DNA of 64,000 nucleotides from Mercurialis annua (Eukaryota > Streptophyta > Magnoliopsida > Malpighiales > Euphorbiaceae), in the NCBI RefSeq assembly GCF_937616625.2, contig NC_065570.1:3110001-3174000 (forward strand), given 5' to 3'. The stretch's first letter is position 1. Each line of letters starts with the position of its first letter. The notes below the pieces were generated by a model that saw only the letters and a program-made list of their open reading frames with translations, was not told where the DNA came from and made no database searches. Made by a program: the position numbers and the translations under genes. This document shows, piece by piece, positions 60,532-64,000 of this stretch.

Positions 60532-61421
60532 GGCAATAACCCCACCGCAAAAGTTGCGGTCTTTCCTGCAGAACTCAAATACCCACCAAATCCGGCAATA
60601 AAAATGGAGTTAAATACGGGTTGGGTCGATAAAAATCACCGTGAATGAATAAATTACATCACACAACACATATAATTAGATTAATTGAATTAAATTTCGT
60701 TTTGAATAACACAGATCTAGATTTAAAGGAGTAGAGAATAGACCTTGAAAAATAGGAGAAGCGAGTAGTAGAAGAGCGATGAATCGCCGATCTTGTTGGT
60801 GATAAGTCGTCGGTCGCCACTATTGTCAGTTATGAGTTGTAGGGTGAAGAACTCGCTGCAAACAAATATGGACATTTTTTGTAAAGAAAGTGGAAAAAAA
60901 GGAATATAGTGTAAATAGAAGTTGGCTATTAAATGTAAACATTTTAAGAAGTGGCTATTTGAGAAAAATTTCACCGTGAATGTAATTATTATGTTGTTTT
61001 CTCAATTAAAATAGGTAGTTAAATTATCTCGAATTTAGTTTTTAGTATGTAAAAAATAACTAAATTGTCTCCAATGTAGTAGGAATACCTATCTTTTAAT
61101 TTGATTGAACTACAAAATTAAAATACTATATTTGGTCAATATATTATTATTTAAATTTCTATCTTATTATTTTTAAAGATATTATTAATAAAATTAAGTT
61201 AATTATTTAATTATGATTATTATAAAACCAAAAAAAGAATAAATTCAGTATGGAAAAAAATTTAGTTACCGAATATATTATATTTACTTTTACAATTTTT
61301 TTTAACTAATTTAATATTAATTATAAATAAAAAAATGATATAATTATAATAAATTTACTAATATGTTCATTGACGAGTTACGTTACGAGCCACGTGCATA
61401 GCACGTAATGCGAAACTAGTT

Positions 61422-62012
61422 TCAATAAAATATCAAATGTTTGCATATGTGGTCAGTTATATTCAAATCTTTTAAAAGCGGCTAGTTTAGCCAATTTTGT
61501 AATATTTGAAACCTTTTTTAGTCAATTTTTGAATCGAACCAAATTTTTGTTAAAATGTCCGCCACATCACTGCCAACTCGGCAAATTGTTGACGTGGCAA
61601 CACACCTCATCCATCCAAATCACATGATAACCAAACCAAAATCAAACCAAATTTTTAAGTCTAATTATATTTATTGTTGAATAAATATAGAACTTTCAAT
61701 TAGGTTTAAGTAAATTTAATTAGAAAATATTAATTATTTTAAATATATATAAATTTTATATTAATTAATTTGATTTAGAATTTGGTTTGATTCTAGTTTG
61801 GTTATCATGTGGTTTGGTTGGATAAGGTGTGTTGCCATGTCAACAATTTGCTGAGTAGGCAGTGATGTGGTGGACAATTTGGCATACATTGGGTTCGATT
61901 TAAAAATTGGATAAAAAAAAGGTTCTAAATATTATAAAATTGGCTAAATTAGACGATTTTAAAAGGTTTGGATATAACTGACCAAACACGTAAACCTTTG
62001 GTATTTTATTGA
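61422..62012. repeat. Long foldback element abutting the Helitron 3' end
   Basis: TCAATAAAATATCAAATG at the left pairs with TTTGGTATTTTATTGA at the right, and the arms stay complementary for well over 200 bp (GTTGACGTGGCAACACACC against GGTGTGTTGCCATGTCAAC). It begins two bases after the Helitron terminus. No clear target duplication. Confidence 0.7.
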
Positions 62013-62199
62013 GATTAATCCTATTTAAATTCCATTGTAGACATCATAAATCATCGAAGAACGATGATGTTATGTAAAAAAAATTAGAATATATTAAAGA
62101 TGAACAAACATCATGAAAATATTAAAAGGATATTATGACTGTTCACTCTAATATTTTAATTAATTCATGCATTATTTTTAGTTAGGTTTATAAATTTAT

Positions 62200-62543
62200 G
62201 GCCAAATGTTGTAAAAGGGCGAAACCTTTCACAAAAGTTTTATAAAAGTCCTGACCTTTCAATTTTATCGATTTTGGCCAAAAACAAATTATTTGGTTTT
62301 AATTGTGGCCAACTTTCAATTTGATTTCAATTTGCCTATGTGACGCCTATGTGGCATGCCAAATATTGAAAGGTCGGGACTTTTGTGAAACCAAATAATC
62401 CATTTTTGGCCAAAATCGACAAAATTGAAAGGTCGGGACTTTTGTGAAACCAAATTATCAGTTTTTGGCCAAAATCGACAAAATTGAATCAGGACTTTCG
62501 TGAAACTTTTGTGAAAGGTTTGGCCTTTTTACAATATTTGGCC
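62200..62543. mobile_element. Mutator-type MITE, 9-bp target duplication
   Basis: The 344-bp foldback starts GGCCAAATGTTGTAAAAGG and ends TTTTTACAATATTTGGCC. Perfect direct repeats TAAATTTAT flank it at 62191-62199 and 62544-62552. A segment of about 50 bp (AAAATCGACAAAATTGAA) is repeated in the right half. Confidence 0.88.
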
Positions 62544-62654
62544 TAAATTTATTATATACTTTTTTCACATATAAGTAAACTCTAATTCTGTCAAAAAAAT
62601 AATATAAAAGAAACATAAAAAAAAAGTTATACGAGAGATTTAGATATTTACCGA

Positions 62655-62935
62655 AAGGCCTAATCACTTAAAAACCCTCGACATTGTAATTTTTTTTTTA
62701 TACCCCGGCGTAGGAGTTTTTTCAATTGTACTTAGGTTTCAACTCTACCCCAGTTTAGAAAAATTTGAAAAATTAATTAATTTAAGGATGAAAACACTAA
62801 AAACAATTAATTAGAAGGGTTATATCATATTTTTTTTGTTTGGAAAAATACAAACAAGTCCTTTAACTTTAAAAATGTTCAAATAAATTCAAAAATTTAA
62901 TTGTTTTTTAAAATTTTATTAAATAAATAAATAAA
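62655..62935. mobile_element. Partial MITE related to 44259-44632
   Basis: The left end GGCCTAATCACTTAAAAACC and following TATACCCC...CTACCCC words match the left arm of the element at 44259, but no complementary right arm is found before the LINE sequence starts. Confidence 0.45.
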
Positions 62936-63063
62936 TTTTGACCTACCACCGTACTCATCTGATTTGCGATCCCGTTATCGAAACCCGACAATTTTTTAAA
63001 AAAAATTATTCTCTTTTCCGATTTTCAAGCTTCTCCTCCTCGCCTAAAAAGAGGAGCTGCAAA

Positions 63064-64000
63064 TCGATCATAGGCCTTCTCCAAATCGATTTTAATCAAT
63101 ATAGATCCCCTACGACCTTTTTTCTTACGCATAGAGTGCAAAGCTTCTTGAGCTAAAATAATGTTATCCGTAATTTGACGCCCCTCCACAAAGCTAGTTT
63201 GGGTCGGTCTAATAATATGAGTCATGATTTTCTTAAACCGATTAGCAATAAGCTTAGTTATGATCTTATAAAGAACATTACAAAGGTTTATCGGCCTGAA
63301 GCTTTTGAAAGAATCCAGAAACTAGCACTTAGGAATAAGGGTAATAAGAGTTCTATTTAAATCGAAAGGGATAGGCTGACCATTAAAAATCCCATGAACA
63401 AAAGCGCAAATTTTTACCTCCAACCGTAGCCCACAGGCTTTGGTAAAATAAAGCATGAAGGCCATCTATCCCCGGCGCCTTCAAAGGTTGCATATTCCAC
63501 AAAGCATTTCTGATTTCTTCAACTGTAATATCGAAGTCTAAGTGATTCATCGTTCTTCTATCCAGTAAAGGAAAGCATCCTCTGCACGCAAGGGGAACAA
63601 GCTCATTCATATTCTTAGTGAATAGCTTCTTGAAATAATCTACTGCCATGGTTTTGAGGTCCTCCTGGTTGTCAATAATGAGCCCTGCATCATTTTTCAA
63701 AGCCCATATTTTATTCTGTCTTCTACGAATAGCAACCCTCTTATGGAAGTAAGCAGTATTTCGGTCACCATCCATATCTCCTTCACAACGAGATTTTTGA
63801 ATCCAGAGAAGCTCCTCTTGATAGAGAGTTTCATCCAGCTCGAGTCTAAACTGAACTTCGATGTCATTGAGCCTTTGATTTGAATAACTCTCCCTCACAC
63901 ATTGAATACCTCTAAGCCGAGCCAAAATATGTTTCTTCCGTTGAAAATTGTTACCAAAAACTGAATGATTCAAGGACCTCATCTTCTCCGCAATATCGTT
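63064..64000 (-). pseudogene. Broken L1-type LINE reverse transcriptase
   Basis: Running off the right edge of the window, the minus strand encodes the linker and start of a plant L1 reverse transcriptase: AYFHKRVAIRRRQNKIW, then APGIDGLHALFYQSLW, then FRPINLCNVLYKIITKLI, then TSFVEGRQITDNIILAQEAL and KIDLEKAYDR. An extra A near 63411-63415 shifts the frame, an in-frame TAG lies at 63322-63324, and similarity stops after the first catalytic aspartate block near 63064, so the YADD region and everything after are missing. It is a non-functional, 3'-truncated copy; its 5' part lies outside the window. Confidence 0.9.

Larger units (their letters stand above)
57834..61003. mobile_element. Mutator-like element carrying gene fragments, nested in the Helitron
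   Basis: The element starts GAGAAAAAAACAAAAATATT and ends ATGTTGTTTTCTC, with looser inverted similarity continuing inward (ACTCAAATAGCC at the left, GGCTATTTGAG at the right). Flanking nonamers AATTAGAAT (57825-57833) and AATTAAAAT (61004-61012) agree at 8 of 9. The flanks join into continuous Helitron sequence when it is removed, which supports these borders. I see no MURA transposase. It carries a repeat array, a possible Ulp1-protease remnant and a methionine sulfoxide reductase fragment, so it is best described as a Pack-MULE or a decayed Ulp1-type MULE. Confidence 0.75.
57352..61419 (+). mobile_element. Large Helitron enlarged by duplication and nested insertion
   Basis: The 5' end is A/TCTATACTATATATAAAAGC at 57352. 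The 3' end is GCGAAACTAG/T at 61419, preceded by an ACGTGC-ATA-GCACGT hairpin at 61392-61406. No Rep/helicase gene is present, so it is non-autonomous. Its termini and body match the 557-bp minus-strand copy at 42354-42910. The extra length is explained by an internal direct duplication of about 330 bp (57381 and 57711 begin the same GGGACATG segment) and by a 3,170-bp Mutator-like element with a 9-bp target repeat: 557+330+3170+9 = 4066, against 4068 observed. Confidence 0.88.

Noticed and set aside
60180..60578. 132-codon minus-strand frame in the MULE
   Set aside because: It reads the MsrB fragment in a different frame; the recognisable peptide lies in the other frame and stops soon after, so neither is a working gene.
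1..64000. tRNA, rRNA, CRISPR arrays, bacterial-type operons
   Set aside because: None seen; the window is plant nuclear DNA with intron-containing genes.

Overview
This window reads as nuclear DNA of a flowering plant, most likely a eudicot. The base composition is AT-rich, introns follow the GT-AG rule, and the protein families are plant-specific: a receptor-like cytoplasmic kinase, a REM-type B3 protein, a CPL1-type CTD phosphatase with double-stranded-RNA-binding domains, and a plant WAPL. Transposons fill much of the space between genes. I cannot name the species. All gene models were spliced by eye; reading phase is kept at every junction and no model contains an internal stop.

Layout: (1) 1151-6364 is a full-length, apparently intact PIF/Harbinger transposon with 25-bp terminal repeats, a TAA target duplication, a Myb/SANT-like protein gene and a DDE transposase gene. 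(2) 7158-9122 (-) encodes the Paf1-complex subunit RTF1/VIP5. (3) 10560-12887 and 14476-16207 (+) are tandem soluble epoxide hydrolase genes with identical lengths for exons 1-4. (4) 16943-22609 (-) is a 13-exon WAPL cohesin-release gene. (5) 22.6-27.9 kb is transposon-rich and gene-free. (6) 27947-35428 (+) is CPL1, 17 exons. (7) 36200-36473 is a 5'-truncated LINE with a 13-bp target duplication. (8) 37072-39437 (+) is a clathrin light chain. (9) 40375-41662 (-) is a small double-B3 protein. (10) 42.3-45.2 kb holds a short Helitron, two 9-bp-TSD foldback elements and a hAT-like element. (11) 45364-49267 (-) is a CRPK1-like kinase. (12) 49.3-64.0 kb has no host gene; it is a nested transposon graveyard.

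The host genes do not form a pathway. VIP5 and CPL1 both act on RNA polymerase II transcription, WAPL on cohesin, the clathrin light chain on endocytosis, and the kinase on signalling. The two epoxide hydrolases are the only functional cluster.

The most informative structure is at 57352-61419. It is a Helitron of the same family as the 557-bp copy at 42354-42910, enlarged by an internal ~330-bp duplication and by a 3,170-bp Mutator-like element. That element carries a 25-codon fragment of a methionine sulfoxide reductase B gene, possible Ulp1-protease remnants and an array of TGTATC-rich repeats. The segment lengths account for the size of the large Helitron to within about 2 bp. I found no convincing wholly new system; the strongest leads are this nested element and the possibly autonomous Harbinger.
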